DNA of 64,000 nt from Leptolyngbya sp. NIES-2104. GTDB taxonomy: Bacteria; Cyanobacteriota; Cyanobacteriia; Leptolyngbyales; Leptolyngbyaceae. This document shows positions 8,815 to 17,254 of this stretch, in pieces. Location of the stretch: assembly GCF_001485215.1 (NCBI RefSeq), contig NZ_BBWW01000001.1, positions 3,596,001 through 3,660,000 on the forward strand, in the 5' to 3' direction. Both the position numbers and the translations under genes were made by a program. Below the pieces are notes generated by a model, which worked only from the letters and a program-made list of their open reading frames with translations, did no database searches and had not been told where the DNA came from. Position 1 is the stretch's first letter. Each line of letters starts with the position of its first letter.

Positions 8815-9192
8815 ATGGATCTGAAGCGAATTGCGAAAGATACGTCGAAGACGCTGATTAGCTACTTGACGTATCAGGCTGTCCGAGTTGTTTATGCTCA
8901 GCTAGACGAAACTGATCCAAAAAAGGCTTACTGGCTGCACAAGTTTTCCTCACGGGAAAGTATCACAGACGGGGAAGCGTTTATGGAAGCAATGTTTCGA
9001 GAACGGCAAGATTTAGCGTTTCGGATTTTGACGGTGAGAGAACATCTTGCTGAAGAGATCGCGGATGTACTGCCGGAAATGTTGCGATCGTCAATGCAGC
9101 AATCGAACATGGAACAACGCCGCAAACAGCTCGAACGCATGACGCAAGTCGATTTAACGATCGAATCACAAGATTCCGACCCTGATCACTAA
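8815..9192 (+). CDS. rbcX: Rubisco assembly chaperone RbcX
   Basis: A 125-residue, helix-rich protein. RbcX dimers bind the C-terminal peptide of newly folded RbcL and stabilise the assembly intermediate before the small subunit joins. The family signature is visible: the conserved tyrosine pair in [20 protein letters not shown] near residues 17-20, and [26 protein letters not shown]. The acidic C-terminal tail is variable in the family. Its position between rbcL and rbcS is diagnostic. Confidence 0.97.
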   Translation: MDLKRIAKDTSKTLISYLTYQAVRVVYAQLDETDPKKAYWLHKFSSRESITDGEAFMEAMFRERQDLAFRILTVREHLAEEIADVLPEMLRSSMQQSNMEQRRKQLERMTQVDLTIESQDSDPDH

Positions 9193-9208
9193 CATTCTTG
9201 AGGATTTC

Positions 9209-9559
9209 ATGAAAACTCTACCCAAAGAGCAGCGTTTTGAGACGTTTTCTTATCTGCCTGCTTTGACCGACGCTCAAATCGCGCGTCAGATTCAATATAC
9301 GATCGACCAAGGTTATTTCCCTTGCGTCGAGTTCAACGAATCTTCTGCACCAGAAATCTACTACTGGACAATGTGGAAGTTGCCGCTGTTCAGTGCCAAA
9401 AATCCCCAAGAAGTCTTGAACGAAGTGCAACAGTGCCGCTCTGAATACTCAAACTGCTACATCCGTGTAGTTGCGTTTGACAATATTAAACAGTGCCAAG
9501 TGATGAGCTTTATCGTTCACAAACCGGGTTCTTCTAGTGGCAGCGGTTATCGCTATTAA
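9209..9559 (+). CDS. rbcS: Ribulose-1,5-bisphosphate carboxylase small subunit
   Basis: The 116-residue protein has the RbcS landmarks [17 protein letters not shown], the QGYFPCVEF strand, [11 protein letters not shown] and [15 protein letters not shown]. It caps the L8 core of form I Rubisco. It begins 16 bp after rbcX with a Shine-Dalgarno-like GAGG, and ends the operon: a strong intrinsic terminator follows 34 bp after the stop. Confidence 0.99.
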   Translation: MKTLPKEQRFETFSYLPALTDAQIARQIQYTIDQGYFPCVEFNESSAPEIYYWTMWKLPLFSAKNPQEVLNEVQQCRSEYSNCYIRVVAFDNIKQCQVMSFIVHKPGSSSGSGYRY

Positions 9560-9593
9560 TTTTTGATTCGCAGAGTTAGTTCTGCAAATTCGA

Positions 9594-9621
9594 GGAGGTG
9601 GATTGTTCCATCTCCTTTTTT
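9594..9621 (+). terminator. Intrinsic terminator of the rbc operon
   Basis: A 9 bp stem (GGAGGTGGA with TCCATCTCC, one G-U pair), a 4-base TTGT loop and a run of six T directly after the stem. Confidence 0.9.
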
Positions 9622-9698
9622 ATTGTGAAAATGGGGATGAATCAAGAAATTCTAGAAGCAATAGCTTAAAGTAGTCTAGAAGTTCTTGATCCAGTGCC

Positions 9699-10535
9699 GT
9701 GAGAGATGATTTTGATTCAAAGACAAAGCATACACTTGCTCTTCGTGTAGGTCATCGCTGTTCTAATCCAAACTGCCGAAAGTCAACAAGTGGACCGCAA
9801 GAAGATGCCACAGGAGCAGTAAATATTGGAGTTGCAGCGCATATCTCAGCAGCTTCACCAGGTGGAAAGCGATATGATTTGCGTATGACATCCCAAGAAA
9901 GAAAATCTATAGATAATGGAATATGGCTTTGTCAAAACTGCGCCAAGCTAATTGATAGTGACGAAAGAAGATTTTCAGGTGATTTGCTCATTGCTTGGAA
10001 ACAAACTTCTGAACGTGCTGCACTTCTAGCAGTTGAGAACTCAGCACCCTTGCCCGGATCAACGCAAGATGAAGATATTGAACTTGTAAGATTTTATTCG
10101 CAATGTTTTGATCGACCTGCTTTTCAAGATCCTTTTCACGAGGAGGGTTCGATGGAGGCGTTTGATAAAGCAATTGAAGATACTATTACTGCGATCAGTA
10201 CAGGTTCTTTACGTGCAAGAGATGGTGTGGTACTGACCCAATCTAAGGGCAAGTCCTACATATCTAACCTGCAATGGCGAGAGAGAATGGATGTAATTGT
10301 TGATCTTCTACGCGCTACTCGTTCTAGATATTCCTTAGCAGTACAAAAGGGGCAAATTCATATCGGTCCCGAACACGAAGGGCGCAGATTCTATCATATT
10401 CGCGATTCTCAAGTAGGAGAGTGGATGAATAGTACCAGATCCGAAATTATTCAGCTTTTTTCTGGATTATGCGAAGAGGTAGGAATACCGCCTCTACAGT
10501 TTCCCAGACATTACAGAAAATCCAAATATTGGTAA
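9699..10535 (+). CDS. HNH-type zinc domain protein with unknown C-terminal domain
   Basis: The frame starts at GTG 9699 and encodes 278 residues. Residues about 8-105 match a zinc-binding HNH-like module found fused to varied domains in accessory genes: C21-x4-C26, H48 in VAAHISAASPGG, ERKSIDNGIWLC with N73, and C78-x2-C81. This module resembles HNH nucleases, but I cannot tell whether it cuts DNA. The C-terminal half (about 115-278: ELVRFYSQCFDRPAF..., WRERMDVIVDLLRATRSRYSL, a basic tail ending HYRKSKYW) is a soluble alpha/beta segment I do not recognise. The gene is more AT-rich, with less biased codon use, than the rbc operon beside it, and it opens a toxin-antitoxin island, which suggests acquisition by transfer and possibly a defence role. 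Confidence 0.7.
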   Translation: MRDDFDSKTKHTLALRVGHRCSNPNCRKSTSGPQEDATGAVNIGVAAHISAASPGGKRYDLRMTSQERKSIDNGIWLCQNCAKLIDSDERRFSGDLLIAWKQTSERAALLAVENSAPLPGSTQDEDIELVRFYSQCFDRPAFQDPFHEEGSMEAFDKAIEDTITAISTGSLRARDGVVLTQSKGKSYISNLQWRERMDVIVDLLRATRSRYSLAVQKGQIHIGPEHEGRRFYHIRDSQVGEWMNSTRSEIIQLFSGLCEEVGIPPLQFPRHYRKSKYW

Positions 10536-10626
10536 CACAGCTTAGTTAAAAATCTTCTTTGATAGCTCTGAGATCTCATTCTGGTTTCTCAGCAATAATT
10601 GAAGGAATGATTTAAGGGAGAATGCC

Positions 10627-10875
10627 ATGCCAGCGATCGTCAAATTACAATTGAGCCTTGAAGAACTTTTAGAAGTGATTGCTTCACTTGACCTAGAAGA
10701 AAAGCGGCAACTTCAAGAAATGCTTGAGCAGAAAATCTTTGAAGATGAAGAAGCGGATTATGAAGATGATCCGGAGACTTTAGCAGAAATTCAAGCTGTT
10801 GAAGACGAGTATGCAGCAGGTGACTATTTGACTTACGATGAATATCTAGCGCAAAGAAAAAGTAAAGCATCATGA
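10627..10875 (+). CDS. Putative antitoxin of a RelE-type toxin
   Basis: An 82-residue, very acidic protein (DLEEKRQLQEMLEQKIFEDEEADYEDD). It has no recognisable DNA-binding fold, but the N-terminus (LSLEELLEVIASLDLEEKRQL) resembles small cyanobacterial antitoxin-like proteins placed before RelE genes. Its stop overlaps the toxin start by 4 bp (ATGA at 10872-10875), the usual coupled arrangement. A GGGAG ribosome site lies 7 bp before the ATG. Function is inferred from the partner. Confidence 0.65.
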   Translation: MPAIVKLQLSLEELLEVIASLDLEEKRQLQEMLEQKIFEDEEADYEDDPETLAEIQAVEDEYAAGDYLTYDEYLAQRKSKAS

Positions 10876-11132
10876 GTTACGTCATCATCGTTTCAAAAGC
10901 TACTCAGAAACAGATTGATGATTTACCTCAGGACATTCAAGAGCGCGTTGATGAGAAGATTCAATCCCTCGCAGATGAACCACGCCCTAGCGGGACTGTG
11001 AAATTGAAAGGCTCTAAAAATGAGTATCGGCTTCGTGTGGGTGATTATCGGATTCGATACAGAATCGATGATGCAGAGCAAACGATTCGGATTTCGCAGT
11101 GCAGACACCGAAGAGATGTCTATCGAAAATGA
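10872..11132 (+). CDS. RelE/ParE-family toxin
   Basis: An 86-residue basic protein of RelE type: N-terminal strand YVIIVSKATQKQIDDLP, helix DIQERVDEKIQSLADEPRP, then GTVKLKGSKNEYRLRVGDYRIRYRIDDAEQTIRISQCRHRRDVYRK, where the GDYRIRY core and the terminal RRDVYRK are the family's mRNA-binding/catalytic region. RelE toxins cleave mRNA on the ribosome. It is translationally coupled to the acidic upstream gene and also overlaps the S1 gene downstream (ATGA at 11129-11132). It looks intact. Confidence 0.88.
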   Translation: MSYVIIVSKATQKQIDDLPQDIQERVDEKIQSLADEPRPSGTVKLKGSKNEYRLRVGDYRIRYRIDDAEQTIRISQCRHRRDVYRK

Positions 11133-11473
11133 GTGATTTGATTCAGGAAATGAGTGATCCGTTTTGGAATCAAGTGAAGTCAACTTATCGACTCGGTGAA
11201 CTGATTCATGGCAAAGTTGAGCATCATGCACCGTTTGGCATCTTTGTAGACATTAGTGATGAAAGGGTGCGAGGACTGGTTCAGATTACGGATTTTGTCG
11301 ATCGTGGTGATATGACTCCAGAGATGTATCCGGATATTGGTTCGCCGATCGGTGCAGTTGTAATTGGGTATATCGAAGACGATCGCAATCAAATTTGGTT
11401 AAGCGTGAAGCCAAGCGTGTTGCAAAAAGCATTAGTTCGGCTCAAAATTTCAGCGACAAGTGAACAATCCTGA
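11129..11473 (+). CDS. Single S1-domain RNA-binding protein
   Basis: A 114-residue protein from the ATG at 11129, which overlaps the RelE stop codon; an upstream ATG at 11099 lies inside relE and is less likely. Residues about 25-95 form an S1 OB-fold: GELIHGKVEHHAPFGIFVDI, RGLVQITDF, IGAVVIGYIEDDRNQIWLSVKP. Being the third gene of a coupled antitoxin-toxin-S1 transcript, it may bind RNA in connection with the toxin, but S1 proteins of this type also occur alone, so the link is inference. Confidence 0.8.
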   Translation: MSDLIQEMSDPFWNQVKSTYRLGELIHGKVEHHAPFGIFVDISDERVRGLVQITDFVDRGDMTPEMYPDIGSPIGAVVIGYIEDDRNQIWLSVKPSVLQKALVRLKISATSEQS

Positions 11474-11484
11474 TCTTTTCTCAT

Positions 11485-11562
11485 GCGATCGCACAAAGCC
11501 AATTTCTCGATCGATGTGAGAAATTAGAGAAATCATTCGAGCAAAATCCGATGAGCGCGATC
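11485..11562 (+). repeat. Degenerate direct repeat, copy 1 (left of hicAB)
   Basis: A 78 bp segment repeated at 12070-12147 with roughly 11 mismatches. In both copies one frame stays open and many differences are synonymous or conservative (SQFLDRCEKLEKSFEQNPMS here; SQFLDRYERLEKSFEENLMS in copy 2), so it looks like two remnants of the end of one coding sequence. The pair brackets hicAB. Confidence 0.75.
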
Positions 11563-11566
11563 AACG

Positions 11567-11824
11567 ATGAGCAAGCGAGAAAAGCTGCGTGAACGGTTAA
11601 AGAATAATCCCAACAACGCCACATTCTCAGATATTCGGAAACTTTTGGAACAGGAGGGATTCACACTCGATCGTATTACTGGTAGCCATCATATTTTTGT
11701 GAAAGATGAAATCACATTTGTTGTTCCCGTTCATAACAACAAGGTTAAAACGATTTATGTTAAACGAGTGATTGAACTCATTGAGCAGATAGATACTACA
11801 ACAGATGAAGAGGAGCAACCGTGA
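11567..11824 (+). CDS. hicA: HicA-type mRNA interferase toxin
   Basis: An 85-residue protein with a dsRBD-like fold: SDIRKLLEQEGFTLDRITGSHHIFVKDEITFVVPVHNNKVKTIYVKRVIELI. The His in GSHH is the conserved catalytic residue. HicA cuts mRNA independently of translation. Its stop overlaps the hicB start (GTGA at 11821-11824). The N-terminal 20 residues and acidic tail make it slightly longer than typical HicA (about 60-80 residues). The upstream repeat ends five bases before the start codon. Confidence 0.88.
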   Translation: MSKREKLRERLKNNPNNATFSDIRKLLEQEGFTLDRITGSHHIFVKDEITFVVPVHNNKVKTIYVKRVIELIEQIDTTTDEEEQP

Positions 11825-12051
11825 ATTATCCGATCGTGATCTATCCCGCTAACGAAGGTGGCTATATTGCAGAAATTCCCGCACTCAAAGGATGTTTAGC
11901 TCAAGGTGAGACTCTGCATGAAACCTTAGAAGAACTGGAAGTCGTTAAAGGATTGTGGATTGAAACCGCAGAAAAGCACGGTCAATCTCTACCGGATATT
12001 GAAGGTGCAATTCAAAAGGTGAAAGCTTTGAGCTATAGCAATTCTCGCTAA
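11821..12051 (+). CDS. hicB: HicB-type antitoxin
   Basis: A 76-residue protein with the HicB degenerate RNase H-like fold: YPIVIYPANEGGYIAEIPALKGCLAQGETLHETLEELEVVKGLWIETAEKHG. It neutralises HicA. It begins with GTG overlapping the hicA stop. It lacks the C-terminal ribbon-helix-helix or HTH domain of longer HicB proteins, so any autoregulation must act differently. Confidence 0.88.
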   Translation: MNYPIVIYPANEGGYIAEIPALKGCLAQGETLHETLEELEVVKGLWIETAEKHGQSLPDIEGAIQKVKALSYSNSR

Positions 12052-12069
12052 TACAAGATCTGATCACAG

Positions 12070-12147
12070 GCGATCGCACCAAGCCAATTTCTCGATCGGT
12101 ATGAGAGATTAGAGAAATCATTTGAGGAAAATCTGATGAGCGCAATC
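12070..12147 (+). repeat. Degenerate direct repeat, copy 2 (right of hicAB)
   Basis: The partner of 11485-11562, starting 19 bp after the hicB stop. The same frame is open and then ends at a TAA around 12154-12156. The two copies enclose a cassette of about 0.5 kb containing only hicA and hicB. Confidence 0.75.
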
Positions 12148-12152
12148 GCTTT

Positions 12153-12551
12153 CTAAGACTTTCCTGCTTTGAGAATCGAAACGTCGTATTGCTTAAATAC
12201 AGAATCTGAGCTTACGAGTACCATTGACTCGATTTAAGCTTGAGCAATCAGCATTCGATCGAATGGGTCGTTATGATGTCGAGGAAGCGCAGCCGCACGT
12301 AGAGCATGAGCAGCACTAATTTCCAGTGATCGCGCACCCAATTGTTGCATTCGACTTGAAAAATAGGTTTCGGGCGGTTCAGGAAGAGGAAGCTTTGAGA
12401 TCGCGAACTTGATACCAACCTCCCAAACGCTTGCAACCGAAAGCCAGACTTCATTGCTTTCATTAGCAATCTGATCAATCGCTGACGCACTTAATCGCTC
12501 AGGTTGAGCAAACCACCATAACTAGCACTGTGTATCGAGGAGAAGTTTCAA
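12153..12551 (-). pseudogene. PIN-domain (VapC) toxin with two in-frame nonsense codons
   Basis: Reading the minus strand from TTG 12551 gives a nearly full-length PIN toxin of about 132 codons: LKLLLDTQC-stop-LWWFAQPERLS, SNEVWLSVASVWEVGIKFA, LEISAAHALRAAALPRHHNDPFDRMLIAQA-stop-IES, then LVSSDSVFKQYDVSIL and a normal stop. The catalytic Asp in LLDT and the later E and D residues (SVWE, HNDPFD) are in place. The TAG at 12524-12522 falls where VapC proteins have an ordinary residue of the DTH-x-x-LWW motif, and the TAA at 12236-12234 replaces what looks like a CAA in AQAQ. Frame is otherwise kept over the whole length, so decay is recent. The toxin follows its antitoxin gene by 5 bp. Confidence 0.85.
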
Positions 12552-12556
12552 GCTTA

Positions 12557-12787
12557 TTATTCCTCGAAAGCTGACAAGATATCGTCTGGTAAAGGGTCGT
12601 TGAAATCTTCTGGCACAACAAATTTGCCTTGATCGACTCCTAAGCTCGATCGACGACGTGAAGCTGTGCCAACTGGAACTAACTTCGTAACTGGAACTCC
12701 TTGATCTGAAATTACGATTTCTTCTCCCTGCTCTACACGCGACAACAGTTGAGATAAATTTGCGTTCGCTTGATCGATACTGTCCAT
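12557..12787 (-). CDS. Phd/YefM-type antitoxin (partner of the broken PIN toxin)
   Basis: From ATG 12787 the product has 76 residues; an upstream frame extension to 12844 is possible but the family starts at MDSIDQANANLSQLLSRVEQGEEIVI. The following SDQGVPVTKLVPV completes the Phd/YefM DNA-binding and dimerisation domain, and the C-terminal DDILSAFEE would bind the toxin. The reading frame is intact although the toxin it should neutralise is a pseudogene, so it is now an orphan antitoxin, perhaps kept for repression or to counter related toxins. Confidence 0.85.
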   Translation of the reverse strand: MDSIDQANANLSQLLSRVEQGEEIVISDQGVPVTKLVPVGTASRRRSSLGVDQGKFVVPEDFNDPLPDDILSAFEE

Positions 12788-12907
12788 TTTTCTTAGAGGG
12801 TTTGCATCATTTTTAATCTTAGATCCGTAAACTGCGATCGCCAAAAATAACCTCGATCGCTTCCCATCCCGCGCTACAGTAAAACGGTGATTTGCAAGGA
12901 AAGATCA

Positions 12908-14050
12908 ATGCGCCGTTGGATTTCTTGGTTTGCTATGCTGCTCTGTGTTTTGGGCTTAACAGGGTGCAGTTTGCCGCGTGTGACCGCAGAGGATCGATTG
13001 TTTTTGCCGCTGTCGATCGAGTTTCTCGGTAGCTATACTCTCACCGATAAGCAGTTCAAAGATACAACAGTTGGGGGACTCTCAGGGATTACGTACGATC
13101 GCAAAAAAGACCTTTATTACGTCGTTTCGGACGATCGTAGCGATCGACAACCTGCCCGGTTTTATACAGTGAAATTGCAGATTGATCAGAACGCGCTTCA
13201 ATCGGTTGATGTGCAGAATGTCACGACTTTGACCGATGAGAATGGTCAACCTTACGGGAAAAACAAAATTGACCCGGAAGGAATTGCACTTTCGCCGCTT
13301 GGTTCTGTGTTCATTTCGAGTGAAGGAGCGGTGAAAGAAGAGGTTCCAGCGTTCATCGGAGAGTTTGATCTGCAAACTGGGAAACTGAAGCGGAAACTGA
13401 CCCTACCGGAATCGTACTCGCCGGATGCAAAGATTATTGGGCAGACTCGTGGTATTCAGGATAATCGAGCGTTTGAATCACTGACTTTGAATGCTGGGGC
13501 TTCGACGGCTCCACCTGCTGAACCGTTTCGATTGTTTAGTGTGGTTGAGGCTCCTTTAGTTCAAGATCTGGAATTGCCGAATACCAAGGAAAGCTTGATG
13601 AATCGGATGCTGCATTATCAGCTTTGGGAAGGACGATCAACACTTATTTCTGAACACGCTTACCCGTTAGATCCGAAACCGACTGGGATGATCGACCATG
13701 GATTGAGTGAATTTTTATCGATCGACCAAGGCGGACATTTTTTAAGTCTAGAGCGATCGTTTGGATTAGCTGGATTTCGGATCAAACTTTTTCAAGTGAC
13801 CACCGGAACCGCAAGTGATATCTCGACATTTGGGACACTCCGCAACGCACAGATGAAACCTGCGGCAAAGGAACTGTTACTGGATCTCAATCAGTTGGGG
13901 ACGCGGTTGGATAACTTGGAAGGAATGACGATCGGCGCACGATTTCCAGATGGGTCACATAGTTTGGTGATGGTTAGCGACGATAACTTTAACAATTTGG
14001 GACAGATTACTCAGTTTTTGCTGTTCAAAATTAAAGGTCTGAAAGGTTGA
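12908..14050 (+). CDS. Esterase-like/phytase-like lipoprotein
   Basis: A 380-residue protein beginning at ATG 12908, where AAGGAAAG gives a good ribosome site. The first 22 residues are a lipoprotein signal peptide with lipobox LTGC. The rest fits the 'esterase-like activity of phytase' beta-propeller family: GGLSGITYDRKKDLYYVVSDDRS, IDPEGIALSPLGSVFISSEGAVKE, GMIDHGLSEFLSIDQGGHFLSLERSFG and LEGMTIGARFPDGSHSLVMVSDDNF, with repeated acidic calcium-type loops. It probably hydrolyses phosphoesters at the membrane surface; the substrate is not established. Confidence 0.85.
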   Translation: MRRWISWFAMLLCVLGLTGCSLPRVTAEDRLFLPLSIEFLGSYTLTDKQFKDTTVGGLSGITYDRKKDLYYVVSDDRSDRQPARFYTVKLQIDQNALQSVDVQNVTTLTDENGQPYGKNKIDPEGIALSPLGSVFISSEGAVKEEVPAFIGEFDLQTGKLKRKLTLPESYSPDAKIIGQTRGIQDNRAFESLTLNAGASTAPPAEPFRLFSVVEAPLVQDLELPNTKESLMNRMLHYQLWEGRSTLISEHAYPLDPKPTGMIDHGLSEFLSIDQGGHFLSLERSFGLAGFRIKLFQVTTGTASDISTFGTLRNAQMKPAAKELLLDLNQLGTRLDNLEGMTIGARFPDGSHSLVMVSDDNFNNLGQITQFLLFKIKGLKG

Positions 14051-14104
14051 TTTCTTGTTACCCGCAACACCGTACAATAAATTCCAGATTTCGATAGGAC
14101 GACC

Positions 14105-14695
14105 ATGACACACTCTACCGATATTGCAACATTGGCACGTTGGATGGCAGCTGATTTTAGCAATCAGCAACAAGCATTTGAAAATCCGCCGATGTATGCT
14201 CACATTCGCGTCTGTATGCGACCATTGCCGAAAGAAGTGCTGGGTGGAATGGGTTTCTTTATCGAGCAGGCGTATGACTATATGTTGAATGATCCGTATC
14301 GGTTGCGGGTGCTGAAACTAATCGAGAAGAACGATCGCATTGAGATTGAGAACTATCAAGTGCGCGATGAGAAGAAGTTTTACGGGGCATCACGCGATTT
14401 GAATCGATTAAAGGAATTGAACGCGGATCAATTAGAGAAACTTCCAGGATGCAACATGATTGTGGAATGGACGGGGCAGGGTTTTAAAGGACAAGTCGAA
14501 CCAGGAAAGGCTTGTATGGTGACGCGCAAAGGGAAAGAGACTTACTTGGATAGTGAATTTGAGATTGATGCAGAGCGGTTTACGAGTCTCGATCGAGGAC
14601 GCGACCCTGAAACCGATGAACATGTTTGGGGATCGGTGGCGGGACCGTTTGACTTTGTGCGGTGGGCGAGTTTTGCGGATGAAGTGCAAGTTTAG
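14105..14695 (+). CDS. cpcT: Phycobiliprotein chromophore lyase CpcT/CpeT
   Basis: A 196-residue member of the T-type lyase family, which attaches phycocyanobilin to Cys-153 of beta-phycocyanin (or related sites). Landmarks are ARWMAADFSNQQQAFENPPMYAHIRVCMRPLP, FFIEQAYDY, YRLRVLKL and GCNMIVEW...CMVTRKGKETYLDSEFEI. The length is standard. It stands alone, away from phycobilisome structural genes. CpcT and CpeT are hard to separate by eye, so the symbol is the likelier one for a phycocyanin-based organism. Confidence 0.92.
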   Translation: MTHSTDIATLARWMAADFSNQQQAFENPPMYAHIRVCMRPLPKEVLGGMGFFIEQAYDYMLNDPYRLRVLKLIEKNDRIEIENYQVRDEKKFYGASRDLNRLKELNADQLEKLPGCNMIVEWTGQGFKGQVEPGKACMVTRKGKETYLDSEFEIDAERFTSLDRGRDPETDEHVWGSVAGPFDFVRWASFADEVQV

Positions 14696-14860
14696 GTGAT
14701 CTGTAATACACAGATTGAACAATCAAACTTAGTCCGTTAGATAGATATTTGCGCGAATTGGAAAATTACAGTCAGGAATTCGCGCAATGTCGTTATGAAT
14801 TGCGATCTTCTCGGTGCCGAAACCTGGTAGATTTGGCAAAGTATCCGCAGAAAAGATTGA

Positions 14861-16018
<1,158 letters not shown>

Positions 16019-16028
16019 CTCAATTTGG

Positions 16029-16060
16029 AAAGCGATGGTTTTCGGATCATCGCTTTTTTT
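16029..16060 (+). terminator. Intrinsic terminator between sqdB and sqdX
   Basis: AAAGCGATG pairs with CATCGCTTT around a 10-base loop, ending in a run of T to 16060. Read-through would be needed for sqdB-sqdX co-transcription, so sqdX may be partly uncoupled. Confidence 0.8.
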
Positions 16061-16085
16061 GCGATCGACCCCTGCACAGACATTT

Positions 16086-17219
16086 ATGCGAATTGCTTTA
16101 TTTACAGAAACGTTTCTGCCAAAAGTTGATGGTATTGTGACTCGGTTAAAACATACGGTTGATCATCTCCAGAGACAGGGCAATGATGTTCTGATCTTTT
16201 CACCGGATGGCGGTTTGACTGAGTACAAAGGTGCAAAAATTTACGGCGTTTCAGGGTTTCCGCTGCCGTTGTATCCAGAATTGAAGTTAGCATTACCGCG
16301 ACCTGCGATCGGGGATGAAATTTCTCGTTTCAAACCGGATCTGATTCATATTGTGAATCCTGCTGTTTTAGGATTAGCAGGACTGTTTTACAGCAAGCTC
16401 TACAGCATTCCGTTAGTCGCTTCTTATCACACACATTTACCCGAATATCTTCAACACTATGGGTTAGGGGCTTTGGAAGGGTTGCTCTGGGAATTGCTCA
16501 AAGCGGGACACAATCAAGCTGTGATTAATCTTTGCACGTCAACCGCAATGATGCAGGCGTTGAGCGAACATGGAATCGAACGGGTGAATCTTTGGCAGCG
16601 GGGCGTGGATACGGAAACGTTTCAGCCGCATTTAGCCAGTTTGGAAATGCGATCGCGCCTTTCTCAAGGTCATCCCGAAGATCCGCTCTTGCTCTATGTC
16701 GGTCGATTGTCGGCGGAAAAAGAAGTCGATCAAATTAAACCTGTGCTCGAATCGATTCCGAATGCTCGATTGGCATTGGTGGGAGATGGTCCCAATCGCC
16801 AAACGTTAGAAAAGCATTTTGCGGGAACGAATACGAACTTTGTCGGTTACTTGGGGGGTCAAGAATTAGCTTCTGCGTTTGCGTCTGCCGATGCGTTTGT
16901 GTTTCCGTCTCGGACTGAGACATTAGGGCTAGTTTTGCTTGAAGCAATGGCGGCAGGATGTCCGGTAGTGGCGGCGCGATCAGGTGGCATTCCCGATATT
17001 GTCGAAGATGGGGTGAATGGGTATTTATTTGATCCAACTGATGAAAAGGGCGCGATCGCGGCAACGCAATTATTGTTATCTCGCCCTGAAGAACGTGAAC
17101 AACTCCGACAAAATGCCCGAACCGAAGCGGAGCGCTGGAGTTGGTCAGCCGCTACTAAACAATTGGAGAACTATTACGAAAACGTTTTAGAAAAATCGAA
17201 GATGACTTGTGCTCGATGA
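16086..17219 (+). CDS. sqdX: Sulfoquinovosyltransferase (SQDG synthase)
   Basis: A 377-residue GT4-family GT-B glycosyltransferase that transfers sulfoquinovose from UDP-sulfoquinovose to diacylglycerol. The start is ATG 16086 (MRIALFTETFLPKVDGIV), since the upstream extension overlaps the terminator. Visible motifs are ASYHTHLPEYLQHYG in the acceptor domain, LYVGRLSAEKEVD and ALVGDGPNR in the donor domain, and the E-x7-E motif FVFPSRTETLGLVLLEAMAAG. It follows sqdB directly, a conserved cyanobacterial pairing. Confidence 0.96.
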   Translation: MRIALFTETFLPKVDGIVTRLKHTVDHLQRQGNDVLIFSPDGGLTEYKGAKIYGVSGFPLPLYPELKLALPRPAIGDEISRFKPDLIHIVNPAVLGLAGLFYSKLYSIPLVASYHTHLPEYLQHYGLGALEGLLWELLKAGHNQAVINLCTSTAMMQALSEHGIERVNLWQRGVDTETFQPHLASLEMRSRLSQGHPEDPLLLYVGRLSAEKEVDQIKPVLESIPNARLALVGDGPNRQTLEKHFAGTNTNFVGYLGGQELASAFASADAFVFPSRTETLGLVLLEAMAAGCPVVAARSGGIPDIVEDGVNGYLFDPTDEKGAIAATQLLLSRPEEREQLRQNARTEAERWSWSAATKQLENYYENVLEKSKMTCAR

Positions 17220-17254
17220 TTAGAATAGAACAGGTCAAAAATCGGTAAATTACT

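Noticed and set aside
12248-12490. 80-codon minus-strand frame within the PIN toxin
   Set aside because: It is out of frame with the recognisable PIN sequence, which continues through two stops in another frame.
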